This document shows positions 12,501 through 24,480 of a stretch of DNA of 64,000 nucleotides, one piece after another. The notes under the pieces are model-generated. The model saw only the letters and a list, made by a program, of their open reading frames with translations. It was not told the origin of the DNA and searched no databases. The DNA is from Colletotrichum lupini (lineage: Eukaryota; Ascomycota; Sordariomycetes; Glomerellales; Glomerellaceae). The stretch spans positions 2,542,001 to 2,606,000 of the forward strand of contig NC_064676.1 of the NCBI RefSeq assembly GCF_023278565.1, given 5' to 3'. Position numbers and translations under genes: made by a program. Each line of letters begins with the position of its first letter. Position 1 is the first letter of the stretch.

Positions 12501-13217
12501 GTCTGGCAGCCATTGCATCTTTGCGCAAACTGCGTAGAGTAGTGGTAGTGACAATACACGTTGCCATCGTGCTCGTAGTAGCTGTCCTGCGCGCCAAAGA
12601 CCGTGGGACACAGGGAGCATGTGAAATGGTCGACGTGATACTTTCGGTCGAGAGCGGTGATGTAGGAGCCTCGAAGGGCGCCGCCGCACTGGAAACAAAG
12701 CAAACCCAGCCGGCGGAAGTAGTCTGTCTCGCACAGAGGATACTGTCCTTCACCACCTTCATCATCGACGGGGAAGAACTTGGAGGCTACAATCTGGCCG
12801 CAATCCTGGTGGTAAAATCCGGGTTAGAACAATTAGGGAAGGACAGGGGATATTCTGAAGACGTACACGACACTTGAAGCAATCCAAGTGAAAGGTTCCG
12901 TCCAGTGCGCGAACGAATTGGCCGGTGAGAGGCTCTCCACACTTCTTGCAGGTCCTCTGTTGACCGCTGGCTGACCGCCCACCTCCTCTTCCTTTGGATC
13001 TACTGCGTTCACCGCTCCGCCTTGAGTCGCCCTCTCGACCAGGTGTTCTGGGACCGGGTGAACGTGAGGGCTGTTGTGAGCGGTAATTTCTTTCGGGAGT
13101 TCTCCTTCCTCCGTTCTGCCAGACTCCATCACCGGGATAACCAGGTTCCATAGGGGTGGCGGCGGGGTGGGCTTGCAAGCGGTCGTCCGGCGCCCCATGA
13201 TCGTAATCCGACGCCAT
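9514..13217 (-). CDS. LRG1: LIM-domain Rho GTPase-activating protein (Lrg1 type)
   Basis: Stimulates GTP hydrolysis of Rho1-class GTPases, controlling cell-wall integrity and polar growth at hyphal tips. Four exons: 13217..12867, 12805..12109, 12050..10027, 9975..9514; 1177 aa. Introns of 61, 58 and 51 nt close in phase; the last holds a TACTAAT branch. Residues 1-88 are Arg/Ser/Pro-rich. LIM1 starts at C90 (CKKCGEPL) and spans the first junction (CFKCRDC); LIM2 follows (LCFQCGGAL...CNGCQTAIL); LIM3 lies near 460-515 (CALCNKSVEDEC...CNNC). The RhoGAP domain is at about 825-1025, with FGVPLDVI at its start, the arginine-finger segment GVFRKNGN, and LKRYLRELPDPLL. The C-terminal 150 residues are Pro/Gln-rich and disordered. 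Three LIMs plus RhoGAP distinguish Lrg1 from Rga1/2. A start 20 codons upstream is possible. Confidence 0.93.
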
Positions 13218-16200
13218 GGTGCAGTAATGTTTGCGTCGTCTTGTCTGCGCGTGGTGTGTTCGATTGCGACTCTTCACTGGTAGGGCGGGATGGATTGGAA
13301 AGCGGCCCGTCAGCCTTGAGTGTCGGAGGTGGAAGTTGCCAGGAAATTATCGGTCGGCATCAGCTGGGCTGCGAAAATGCCGGGGGGTGGTCGTGGTGGA
13401 ATGGGTAGGTAGGTATGTACTGGGGTCGAGAATTGAAGAAAAGGGTCGTCGTCGCACGGCGGCGGTATCGTGCTGGGCGATAGTAAATAATTCGGGTAAC
13501 GGCCGTCAGGTACTCGCGAGACTGGCAGGAGACGGGTAGCCACGTCGCAGGCGCTGGCCTGAAGGGGATGGTGGTGGTGAAAGTAGTGGTAGTCGGGGTT
13601 GGGATTGGGATTGGGAGTCGGTCGAGTACGAATAGTCGGGGGTCAGGGTGAGAGTGAGGGCGTGGGTGAGAAGAGGGTCGGGGAGAATGGGTCGGGGTCG
13701 TCGAGGTTAGGTTGTTGGCTTGTGGTAGTGGAGCAGCCCAGCAGCGACAGGGCGACGTTTGGAGCAGGAGCTGAAATGCTGCCAGCGACCGACCGAACAC
13801 TTTCGTCTCTCGTCTCGTCTCGTCCGAAGAAAGGAAGGCGGAAATGAGATTGAGAAGGGAAAAAAAACCACACAAGGGCGGACCACAGTAGTAATGCAAG
13901 GCTATGTGATGCGGGAGGGGGAAAATAGGTAAAACCTAGAAACGTCCTGTCCTGGGCGTCGTATACGTAGTGGTAGTGGTCGCAGTCCAAAGTCCAGCAC
14001 CAACACCGGCTGGAGAAAAGGAAAAAAGGGGCCGGGTCGAGGATGATCAAAGGAGTGTGGGCGAAGGCGCGGTGGTGGTTTTGTTGTGAGGCGTTCGTTG
14101 CTGGCCGTAGGGAGATTTAGTGTGGGCTTGATCGGCTGCACCCAAAAAGATGGGCGAATCCCAGGGCCGGGCTGTACTGTGGGTGCAGATGTGGGTGATG
14201 TGAAGGTAAATAAATGGGCAAGAGAATCCAAACCCTCTATCGTTTTTTTTCTTATTCTCTTGCGTTTTGTTTGTCCGTACCTTAAGCCTTGAGCACGCAG
14301 AAAAGGTACCTCGGGAGGAAGAAAGTAAGGCAAGGTTTGTATGGGAAGATGAGGTACCTACGTAGGTACGTAGGTAAAAGGTACGGATATGAGTCGCCAA
14401 AAGTGAGGTAAGTGGTGTGCACTGTTACCGTGCCTGCTTCTTGTGTGGTGTGGTTTGTGCGGGTGGAAGGTAAGTACCTAAGGCAGTGGAGGGCAGCGAG
14501 CGGTAAGGCGAGCAAGACAGAGCGGAGTGAGAGCTGGGCGGGCAAGGAATGGGAGAGCCGAGAGAGGGCGAGAGAGTGAGACTGGGTCAGGTTTCTTACC
14601 TAACCTTGGGTATTACCTTCAGGCAGGTACCCAAAGTGCATGGGAGGTTCCTTACGTTACGAAAAGCCAGCACCCAGGCACGCAGGAAGTCAGGCACGCC
14701 ACACTACGGAAAGTGTAAGGTACCTTCCCGTCCCTTCCTCCTTCGGATACCCAAATTACTCCTCACTGCCGTAAGGCGCTAACACTGGGGATCATCATCT
14801 CTATGCACTGTTTGGGTTCTTCAGAGACGCTGGCTTGTGGCGTCCCTGAGGATGACTTCTTTTTTTATTTTGCCCACCTCCTTCCTTCAAGCCTCCCCAG
14901 TCTGTCTGGAACGAAAGATACGACGGCTTACCTACGCAGTACGTGATGTACAGATTAAGATACCCCCGGCCAATGAGAACGAAGGTGACAACATGTTTGG
15001 CCTTCAAGTCATCGGCGTTGGGCTTTGCTGCCCATACCTATTTGTAGGTACCTTATTGAGCCTGCACCTGCATGGTGGCACTTCCGCCCTCTCCCACCTT
15101 CCCAGCCCAATTAAGACGGTGAGTCCTCTGTCTGTACCGTGGATGAATACCTGTCAGGCAATCTCTCACGAGGGGAAGTTATCCAAGTAGAACAGCCAGC
15201 AGCACCTGGCAGCAGAAGCCGTCTGCCATGCAATGCCTTGCCAGGGGGGCTTTCATTGGGCGTCCCCCCTCTTCTCCCAGCGGAGAACGGGACAAGTCTG
15301 TCTCGTCCTCACTGGACATGGAAAGGGAACCCGTGATGATGATGGGGATCCAATGCTATTTACAGTGGAATTGCAATGCTCCTGCCAGGACGAGCGTGTG
15401 GATACCATACCTTTGCCCCCATTGGCGCTTCAGCCGAGGAATCAAGTTGACGTCGGTGCACGGTCCACCGCAAAGATGCCCGCGCAGCGGAGAAGGAGGA
15501 GGGGCTTCACAGCATTTTTGGGCGCTTGGCCGAGCAGGAACGAGGTCAGGAGCAGACAATCTGACCCGGGACGCGAGACGTTGCCTTCCTGTCGAAACCT
15601 TACCCCCAAAGTTTCTTACATAAGACACCAAGGCACCTTTTTACAGTACAAAACCTTGATTTTCAAGTCCGATGATGGCAGTCAACCAATTCCTCAATAA
15701 GAGAAAGTCACAATATCAATTAAGCCAGGTTGCCTTTAAGAAAGCTGTGGTAAACATCGCAAGGGGGAAAAAGCGTCCAATCACCTGCAACATCACGTGG
15801 ATCTGGCTGATCTTCGGCCACCTCCCTCCTTGGGATGATCTCGAAACGGGGCTCCACCAAAATTTGGATATACGAGTTTACTTTAGATAAACGCCGATGC
15901 AAGCTTCGGGAAAGGTTGATCTAAAGTAACATTGCCGTCGTATGTAATCTGCTGATCCCAACGGGCCTGCTCCACCCATCTAACGACTCATCGTGAGCCT
16001 CGGGACGAGACCAGGGACCTCACTCGGTCTCGGAACTTGTTCACCGGCTTCTTCTCACAAGCGTGCTGGTCTTTTTCAACCCCCTTTACTTATTCAACCT
16101 CAGTCAGATCACTTCTGACTGCTACATCAGTCTCTTATGCATCTTGCGCTATCCGAAAATATGTTTGCATCTTCAGCCACGTCCTTGCCTCTCATCTTGC

Positions 16201-18116
16201 CCTGCGTCGTATTCAGAGAAGACAATTTATGTGATGCCTAGCCAGCCACCTGTAGCTGCAAAATATGCTTGGTCCAGACTGTGGTCTTGCTTACCCGTTG
16301 CTTTGCGTCGTCCGATAGTTCGACCGGTGCTACGGTCCGAACAGCTATTAACAAGCTACAGCGACCTATGCGCCGTACAAACGTCTGGTTTTCGGTTATT
16401 AGGTGAATAGGTTGGCTCAAGTGATATCGTGGTCTGTGTACATGAGAATCTACGACTCAGCTTCCCAGCGTGACAGAGGAACATGGGTTGAGCTGACATG
16501 GTGATGCAGCTAGGTATCACTTTCGCTTAATTTCATCTGCTGGATGTACCATCTGAGCTTTTTTAGGTAACACTACCTATGACTATAGTCTATCTCGGGC
16601 TCTTCCAGAAATGTTATGCCTTGTTCTCTTATGGGCTAAGTGCTCAATCCAGCATCGTTCCATAAGATACGACTGCAGAAGTCCCGGTGCCAAGTATCGT
16701 GATGTATTCATTGAACATCTGCGCTATCTATGCCCTTCTGACGGTTTTCAGAGTGGCATTCTTTGCCACAGTCATATCAAACTCTTTACGTTAGAGTATG
16801 AGCTTGATCTGCCCCATTATTGCCTAGTTCCGCATTTCCTTGTGGACAGACCTGGCGGTTTGCTGTCAAATGTGTCAAGGCACGACTCACTCAAGAGGTA
16901 CGCTACCCCTAGAATGAGACCGTCGCAAATGCCTTCTATGGTCATCACGTTCGGAGGCTCGTAGTTGAGGGACCAATCGTGGCCATTTTCAATCTCTTTA
17001 ACATGACGAGCTGATTCTATTCATGTTGCTGCAACTTGCTCCCTAGGATGGATGATCTTGACAAGGCGAGATGACCAGAGTTGAAATGGCCTCATCGGCC
17101 GAGTGGGTTTCCGCAAGTGAGAACTAATTTCACCCCTTCTCACCACCCTAATTTTACAATGAGTCTATCATCTAACATGACTGATTTGACGTAGTCGGTC
17201 ATTCGGCGTGAGTTTGACACATTTCATTCGGTGAGAGACGTCCTAAGCCGAAGGCAAAAGGCTCCAACTACTTCCAACCCGATATCTCTTGAAGCATTTT
17301 GTGAATATTCCAGCGCACACAGGATAAGTGAGAGAGAGAAAGAGGCTGATATCCACCATCGAAGCTTTCGGGTATCGTGTTGACCATGCAGCGAACTCAA
17401 CGTGGCATAGTCTCGTAAACACACCATCCTCTGGAACCAGAGCGCTTGTCCCGGAGATACAGAGAGTGAAGACAGACGGGGTAGACCCAACTTGAATATG
17501 TTTAGTTACGGAACTACACTAACTCAAAGTCCCACATCAATGCTTTTCGATCAACCGACTATATAATTGCTAATTGACGCGTTTATTACTCGCGCGCGTA
17601 GACATCTTGCCGACTGGTTATCCCGCGCTGGAGCTACGACCGCACACACGTCCGACTTCACCCCCGCGTTGCAACAACTCATCAACACAACGAGCCCAAG
17701 TCCTCTCCAACGCTCCCAAGTAAATTCCTCCCATCTCACAGTTTCGAAGGCCTTGATGCCCATCAATCTGGTGATTTTCGTAACCCATCATCACCAAGTG
17801 GAGTACACCGATAAGGACCCTCCCAAATCAAACCATCTCATACGCCACCCCTATCTTCGCCACCAAAGTCTCTATCGTACTCAAAAGCACACTCAGCAAC
17901 ACGGCTCTAGCGTCCTTTGTACTAGACACTATTTTCCTGCTTTGCTGAGCAAGAGTTGCGGCAAACTCTCGTCCTGATCAATCCCAACTCAAACGTGAGA
18001 CCCTTTCCCTTCCAATACCAAACAATCCCAAAGTAACCCCGCCCCCACTTCGTTCGCTTCCATCCACCCACCTCTCAACTGACAACCTTGCCACCCAGTT
18101 TCCCAACGGCAGCAAT
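13218..18116. other. Gene-free region upstream of LRG1 and FCY1
   Basis: 4.9 kb with no supportable gene on either strand. The LRG1-proximal part (13.3-14.3 kb) is strongly purine-rich on the plus strand (pyrimidine-rich on the LRG1 sense strand), as expected of a long 5' leader and core promoter. Between 14.34 and 14.73 kb there is a cluster of ACCTACGTAGGT / ACCTTA-type elements. From about 15.7 to 17.5 kb composition shifts to near 50% AT with many stops in all frames and no repeat copies visible. The last 400 bp before FCY1 are C/A-rich and promoter-like. Confidence 0.5.
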
Positions 18117-18854
18117 ATGAACGACACAGAAGGTTTCGCGATCGCAATCGAGGAAGCCAAGACCGGCGCCTCAGAGGGCGGCGTCCCGGTACGTTAAAAC
18201 TCATCGCCATCCGGGGAAGACGTACGACCCCTAACCCGACCCCAGATCGGAGCCGCCCTCGTCTCCGCAGACGGCAAGCTCCTCGGCCGCGGCCACAACC
18301 GCCGCGTCCAGATGGGCTCGGCTATTCACCATGTAAGTCAAACAAGTCTTCCGATGAAACCCCCCTTCCCCCAATCACAAATCGTATCAAAAACTCAAAC
18401 GGCTCTGGACACTAGGGCGAAACCGACGCCCTCTTCAACTCAGGACGTCTGCCCGGAAAGGCATACAAGGGCAGCACAATGTACACGACTCTTTCCCCCT
18501 GCGACATGTGTGAGTCTCCCTCCCCTCTCTTCCCCTCTGAATGCTGAACCCGGTTCTCAACCTCTTCCACCAGGCACCGGAGCCTGTCTGCTCTATGGCA
18601 TCTCTCGCGTCGTCATCGGCGAGAACAAGACCTTCCTCGGCGGCGAGGAGTACCTCAAGCAGCGCGGCGTGGAGGTCATCGTCGTCGATAGCGCAGAATG
18701 CAAGGCTCTCATGGACAAGTTTATTGCTGAAAAGCCTGAAGTCTGGTAAGGAAGATGCCCGTCCCCTGCCAACCGGACGGCACATCTTGCCATTAAAGCA
18801 CCTCGAGAGAAAAATACTGACCAAGCCAGGAACGAGGATATTGGGGAGGAATGA
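18117..18854 (+). CDS. FCY1: Cytosine deaminase
   Basis: Deaminates cytosine to uracil in pyrimidine salvage; in fungi the same enzyme converts 5-fluorocytosine to 5-fluorouracil, so its loss gives resistance. Five exons: 18117..18188, 18246..18332, 18416..18509, 18574..18745, 18830..18854; 149 aa, close to yeast Fcy1 (158 aa). Zinc ligands are visible: H53-G-E55 (catalytic Glu) at the exon 2/3 junction, and C82/C85 in SPCDMC, which spans the exon 3/4 junction. The last exon encodes only the conserved tail NEDIGEE; reading through its donor would stop at TAA right after VW. The high intron density relative to size (4 introns in 450 coding nt) is notable. Confidence 0.95.
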
Positions 18855-19239
18855 AGTAAATAGCCAAAGGTGGACAACGTATGTATAGGTAGTGAGCGTT
18901 TGACAACGTATCACGCATTATGTTGGCTACCAGAGCCTTGAGCTACAGCTTTACTCGAGAACTTGCTTTATTCAACACTAGGACATCTAGCAACCGCCCT
19001 TGGCACAAGGAACCCATCCCGTTCCGCCAGCCTCCCCGGTGCAGCCAGTTGCTATCACAAGACAACGTGTCTGTACCTTGACACAAGTTTTTCTTTCGCG
19101 CTTGAACGAAATGCATAATCTACACTAGCGGGGCGGGAGTTTCTGCTCTCCGGCCCTGGACTTCAACCATTCCTTATACCTCATACCATCTTCCAAAACT
19201 CCCCAAAGTCGCAAAATGAAAGAAACATGCCGTAGTCTC
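18855..19239. other. Intergenic, convergent 3' ends of FCY1 and SNT2
   Basis: 385 bp between convergent stop codons; must hold both 3' UTRs. No RNA gene or repeat seen. Confidence 0.55.
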
Positions 19240-22200
19240 TCAAGAGAGCAAGTTGCGTAGAGAAGGACTAGTGCTCGCTCCCGCGGGTCGAGGCGGCTCG
19301 TTGGAAGGGCGCATGCCGGGTGTCCTCAGCGGACCTCCGGCATCATGAGCTGGGGGACTTCCGTATGGTGAACGCTGCGGAAGAAGTCCCTGAGCGAACG
19401 CATCGGGGCCTCTAGGCTGAGGCCCGCCATTTGGTAGGCCGTGAGGTGATCCGTGAGGAGGTTGCCGATAAGGATGCACATAGGGCGGTGCGTGTGGGCC
19501 ATGGGATCCATGAGACATGGGCCCCGCCATCAGCGGCGAAGGCGGCATTCCGTGATGCACAGGCTGGCCGATATGTCCATTGGGACCGGATGGTGGTGTA
19601 GGGGCCATCGACATTGGAATCATTGGCGGAGGACGTAGGTTAGCCAACGGCTGGAAAATAGGACGCTGTGGTGGCGATCCATGACGTGGAGGTGGGCGAC
19701 TGTTCCACTCGTATCTTGGTGCCGGAGGAGGGCCATAGGGACCCGGAGCTTGGTGAGGAGCTGGAGCCGGGTTTGGCGGCGGTGGTGCGGCAGCAGCCTG
19801 AACTGGCGGCGGCACGGGCACAGGCACAGGCGCTGGATGCGGAGCTGCAGGCTGGGAGGCAGACGGCTGTGGAGGAGGTGCCGGAGCAACCCAGGCATAT
19901 GAAGAGAGGCTTCGAGCTCTGGCCTCTGCGCCGGTCGTTGGTGGGCTCCTCAAGGGCGGAGGAGGTGCTGCGAGAGCGTGATGTGCGGGGACAACCGGTA
20001 AAGGTGGAGGTGGTACCAACCTCGCAGCAGCCTCGATGACTGGAGATGGTTCTTTGGGTGCATGGGGAACCGGCTTCCTCTTCAATTTGCGGCACTTGTG
20101 ACACTGGAACTTTCTCTGCTCGACAAACTTCTGAGCTTCTGAGCCAAGGCTTCCGTAATGACCATTGGTGAGTTCCCGCTCATCGGAGTTTTCAATGGGC
20201 CACCACTTGAGAGCGACGTCGATGCCACAGGTAATGCATATCTTCTCTCCTGCTTGGTGAGTGCTCGGGGTTTCGCTGTTCACACTCTGAGAAACAACGT
20301 TAGAAGGTGCAGTGGTGGTTGATGCTCGCCGAGTGCTTGGCGTCACAGGAACACCTCCCATCTTCGCAGCATTCGTCATCAGGTTGGCCTTTCTGACTGT
20401 GCCAGTCAAGGTGAGATCTGCCTGCTTGTAGCTCTGCACATAGTACTGTAGAGCAGTGAGGCCATCCTCGTCAACAATGTCGTGCATCTGATGAATAACG
20501 CTCTTTGTTGGAACGTGCTCCTTGCACCACACTGTGGCGGACATGACACCAGTTTCGCCATTAATGGTGACGAGATTGAACTGGTCACGGCGAGACCCCT
20601 TTACAGGGGTGATGTCAAAGCCGAGGAGATAACCCTTTTGGCGAGCGCATTCAACATGAACTGGGAATAGCGATTAGTAGGCATCCAAGAAGTTGAATGA
20701 GCAGTACTTACGAGGGTCTCGGCAGTAATGGCAAGTAATGCAAGCACCACCTTTGTGGTTGCAGGCCAAGCAAACCTCATCGTACCTGGCACGAGGGATA
20801 GAAGGAATGCCCTCAGATGGACTCAATGCCTTAGCATTGCCAAACTTGACCTCAGGTGTCCAAACAGCACAGGTGACATGGACCCAGTTGTTGTCTGCGG
20901 TCCGTTTCAAAGGCTCCCTGGGGTTGACTGGGCGATTGGCATCCTCCTGCTTTTTCTTGTAGTAGTCGGCAGCCTTTTGTGCCTGCTCTCGTTCCACTCT
21001 CTCGCGCTCCTTTTCCTTCTCTGATTTCTTCTTGGAAGTAGAGATCTTAGGCTGCTCAACGAAGTCATGCTCAGTATGCTCAATCGGGCACAAGACACAC
21101 TTGTATTGCTATCCAGAAGTCAGCATATGAAACGAGATTAGTCAAGGGCGGTAAACCACTTACGATCGAAACCTGTGGGCTCTTGTCATTGGCGCACATA
21201 TCGCAGGTCCACTTGCCAGGGTGCCTGTTGTCGACAACTCCATAACAGTTGCGGTGGACTGTCAGTCTGCATTCCTTACACGACAGATGCTGATCTCCCA
21301 AGGGCTCCAACTGGTTGCAAATTGCGCAAGGCATAGTCTTGGGCTTCGGGATTTCTGGAACTGGTGGAGGCGCTGGTTTCTCTTTCTCGACCGCCTTTTC
21401 CTTCTTCTTCGGTGGAGCGGCAGCAGGAGCTGAGTCTGAGGCGAGCGACTCTGAGTCTCTCTCTGGGGCTGATCCCTTGAGCTTCTTCCGCGGAGGTTCG
21501 CTCGAAGGTGCCGCTGAAACTGCCACAACCGGCTCTGGAGCGATGGCCGGCGGAGGGGTGTTCCAGTAAGTATGCATTTCCTTAGCTGCCTCAAGCTCTT
21601 TGAGGAGTTCCTCGTCCTGTCTTTTCTTCCAGGCTCGACCACCTGCTTGAGCGATCTTTTTGGCGACCTCATCCATTTCTTCCCATTGAATGCCGTAGCG
21701 CCGCCAGAGCTCCGCGCATCTGCGACAAAGAGCATTGATGTACTGGCCTTTGTCCTTGGTGGAATTCTTGCCCTCGCTGACAGGTGTTCCCGATGCATTG
21801 GGAGCTCGCCTCCATTGCCTGGAATATTTGGTGTGGCAGAACTTGCACACGAAACTCTTCTTCTTGCTTGCCGCCTTCTCGCAATCGAATGCAGAGTCGT
21901 CTGCATCATCGGCGATATCGTCCTGCAACTTGCTTGCAGCAACCTCTGCCTTCTTGGCTTCCTTCTTGCTTTTTCTGTTCTGGAAATTTCCCCAGATCTG
22001 TTTGCCTTGCGGGGTCTTCTTCCAGTTGTAGTAATATCGTACAATCTCTCCAGGCGAAAGAGTCTTGACGTGTCGCTTGACGAGATAAAGCTCGGATCCG
22101 TACTTGCTGACACCTTCCTCGAACCTCTTCTGTTCCGTGGCCGTCAGATCGGGTTCCTTGAAAGTCGCCTTGTTCACTTCCGAGAGCGCCTTCAGTGCGC

Positions 22201-24480
22201 GATCTTCATCAAAGTCACTGCTGTAGTACTTTGCCACAGCAATATCGTGGAAGTTGGTCGAGTTTTTTGCCAGACCAAACTTGGCCGTCAACTCTTCCGC
22301 CTTTTTCATGTACCGGTCGAGCTTGGCTTCCCACCCAGTATTCTTCTCCGTTGCTGGGGGAGGCAACCAGATGCGTGTAGCTGTGGCGTTCGGGTCGTCA
22401 GGGTCGTCGTCTTCTCCTCTCGCCACATAACCCGCAGGTTCATCTTGAACCCACTTAGGACGCTTCTCACGTCGAATCTTCTCAGCCTCCAGAGCGGCAA
22501 GCGCTTCTTTCGATAGCCCGGGCCCTTTCTTCCCTGTCCTCTTGAACTCCAGAGGCTTTTGATACTGTACAGGCTGGCCGGGCCAAGGAAGCACGGGCGC
22601 TTGATGTTTGGGACCTATGCGAGTGCTAGCGCGGGGGTAAATTCGGTCATCGTAATCGAGGGCATCTTCGGGCCTGCAATGCATTCCAAGGTAGCGCCAA
22701 GGCCACAGGCTGGCTTGGTAGATTTGCTCTGCAGTGCCCGTACGATGGGCGTCGTCGTCCTCAGCAGGACTCGTCCGTTCGGTGTCGATTTGCATCTCAT
22801 CATCATCGTCGTCGTACAAGTCCTCATCATCAGCATCGCCTGCATTTTCCTTGAGACTGTTCGGGTTGGGAGTATGCCGAGCCTCCAATTTCCGTTCCTG
22901 CGCACGACTACAAGCAGCGCAGGACCAAGCGAAGCCTCTGGAGGGTTTCTTGAGCAGGGGCGGCCTGACACAGTTCATGTGGTATGTCTTCTTACACACA
23001 GCACAGTCGACCGAGTCATTGCTGTAATGCTGTTAGTGACCCCAACTCTCCATGAGACTGCTGCGTGGGCGGACTAACCTTGCACAGTAGCCACTGCATC
23101 GCTTGCAGGACTTCACCGCACTAGTGAACTCTTTTCCGCGGCCCTGCTCCACAATAACGAATTTCCAGCGTTCGTCTAGCACTTTCTTCACCCTCTCAGG
23201 CACGTTCACAATTGTCGACGTAGGGATCAGATCGTAATTTTTCTGGATGTAGCGGTCGTACAATTTTTCGTACCAGAAATTGTCCGAAATTTTTCGGTAT
23301 TCGTCCATATTGGGAATTTCCGCCTTGTGCAGGATGTGGCACTTACCACGCAAGGCTGTCAAGGGACTGATATCGGAATGCATCGTCGCAAACACTAGTC
23401 GGGTGTCATTCACCTTCTTGCCGATATCCTTGGGTCGGTAGAACCAATTGATGCGAAGTGCATCCACCGGCTTTTTGCTGTTATTCTGCATGTGGAGAAA
23501 CTCCATGATGCGACCCAGGTAATATGGCTCGCCCGGAGGCTCACACACGAGATAGACATTGTCTGTGAATCTAGATCAGCGAACAATCCTCTCCAGGAAG
23601 AAGGAGGGAAAAAAATTGAGACGAGGCGTAAGGATGATGAGTGAGGGTACGTGAAGGTGCGTGTGTGGTTTGTTGCTGTCTTACCATTGGGTGCTAGTAC
23701 GGTACCGTCATCCGCCACCAACTTTCCATCTCTGGGGACTGCACCGGAGTTCTCGAAACTGAGCATGTTCGTCTCTGCGTAAGAGCTAGCGTAAGGACCC
23801 GACGCCGTTTTTCGTGATGCCCCTGTGCTGGCGCCAGACGACGAGGCCGTCGCAGAAGCATGAGCCTGAGAAGTCGCAGCTGCGGCGTGTAAAGCAGCCT
23901 TGCGCTTTTTTGAGGGTTGCGTCGAGTTTGTCGAAGCCGGTGTTTGCGTGGTCGGGGTGGAATTTGCTGGCTGCACGTCCTTTGCTCCGTTCTGAGGGAC
24001 GGTCGACTTTGTGTCGTCAGATGGCAGGGCCTTGCGGGTTGAGCCGTTGGGTCGCGCGTTCTCCTGGATGGACGCGGCCGACACATTACTGTGACGCGCC
24101 GATTTCTTGGACTCTTGATCCTTCTTCTCTGGGGCGTAATCATACATGTCGACATCGAGATCCTTGTCCTCGGCGTAGTTTGGGCGCGATGAGCCAGTGC
24201 GGTTTCGTGACCGCGTCCCATAAGGGTTTGCAGCTTCAAAGGCGGCAGCGTCCTTTGAAGACTGGTCCAAGCCCATGGCAGATGACTTGGTCGTGGGTTG
24301 AGCGTTGCGAAGGGCGGCGTCCAGCTCAGTCTGATGTAATTTCTGGGCGGCAGATGTTGATTTGGATGTCGACGCGCCCGAAGTGGCAGGCTGCGTGGAA
24401 TCCGAGGCGTCTTGTGCAGACGGTGTGGCGCTGGCAGATTGGTCGTCAGAACTGCTGGCGGTTTGGTTTTTCTGTGCCAT
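19240..24480 (-). CDS. SNT2: Snt2-type chromatin reader (BAH, PHD, SANT, GATA-like and extended PHD)
   Basis: Yeast Snt2 works with Ecm5 and the Rpd3 deacetylase in stress transcription; fungal orthologues affect growth and conidiation. Five exons: 24480..23685, 23562..23079, 23021..21164, 21108..20712, 20660..19240; 1651 aa; introns of 122, 57, 55 and 51 nt close in phase. Residues 1-265 are Ser/Ala/Thr-rich. A BAH domain follows (YLVCEPPGEPYYLGRIMEF, INWFYRPKDIG). A PHD finger spans the exon 2/3 junction (CKRCSGYC...CAVCKKTYHMNC). A SANT-like segment lies near 735-780 (VRYYYNWKKT) and a GATA-like finger near 830-890 (CKFCHTKYSRQWRR...CRRCAELW). A second PHD is near 990-1035 and an extended PHD is at 1049-1230. 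The C-terminal 300 residues are Pro/His-rich. A further upstream in-frame start exists but its sequence looks untranslated. Confidence 0.93.

Noticed and set aside
13218..18116. Degenerate transposon in the AT-richer gene-free stretch
   Set aside because: No terminal repeats, target-site duplication, transposase-like or reverse-transcriptase-like fragment in any frame.
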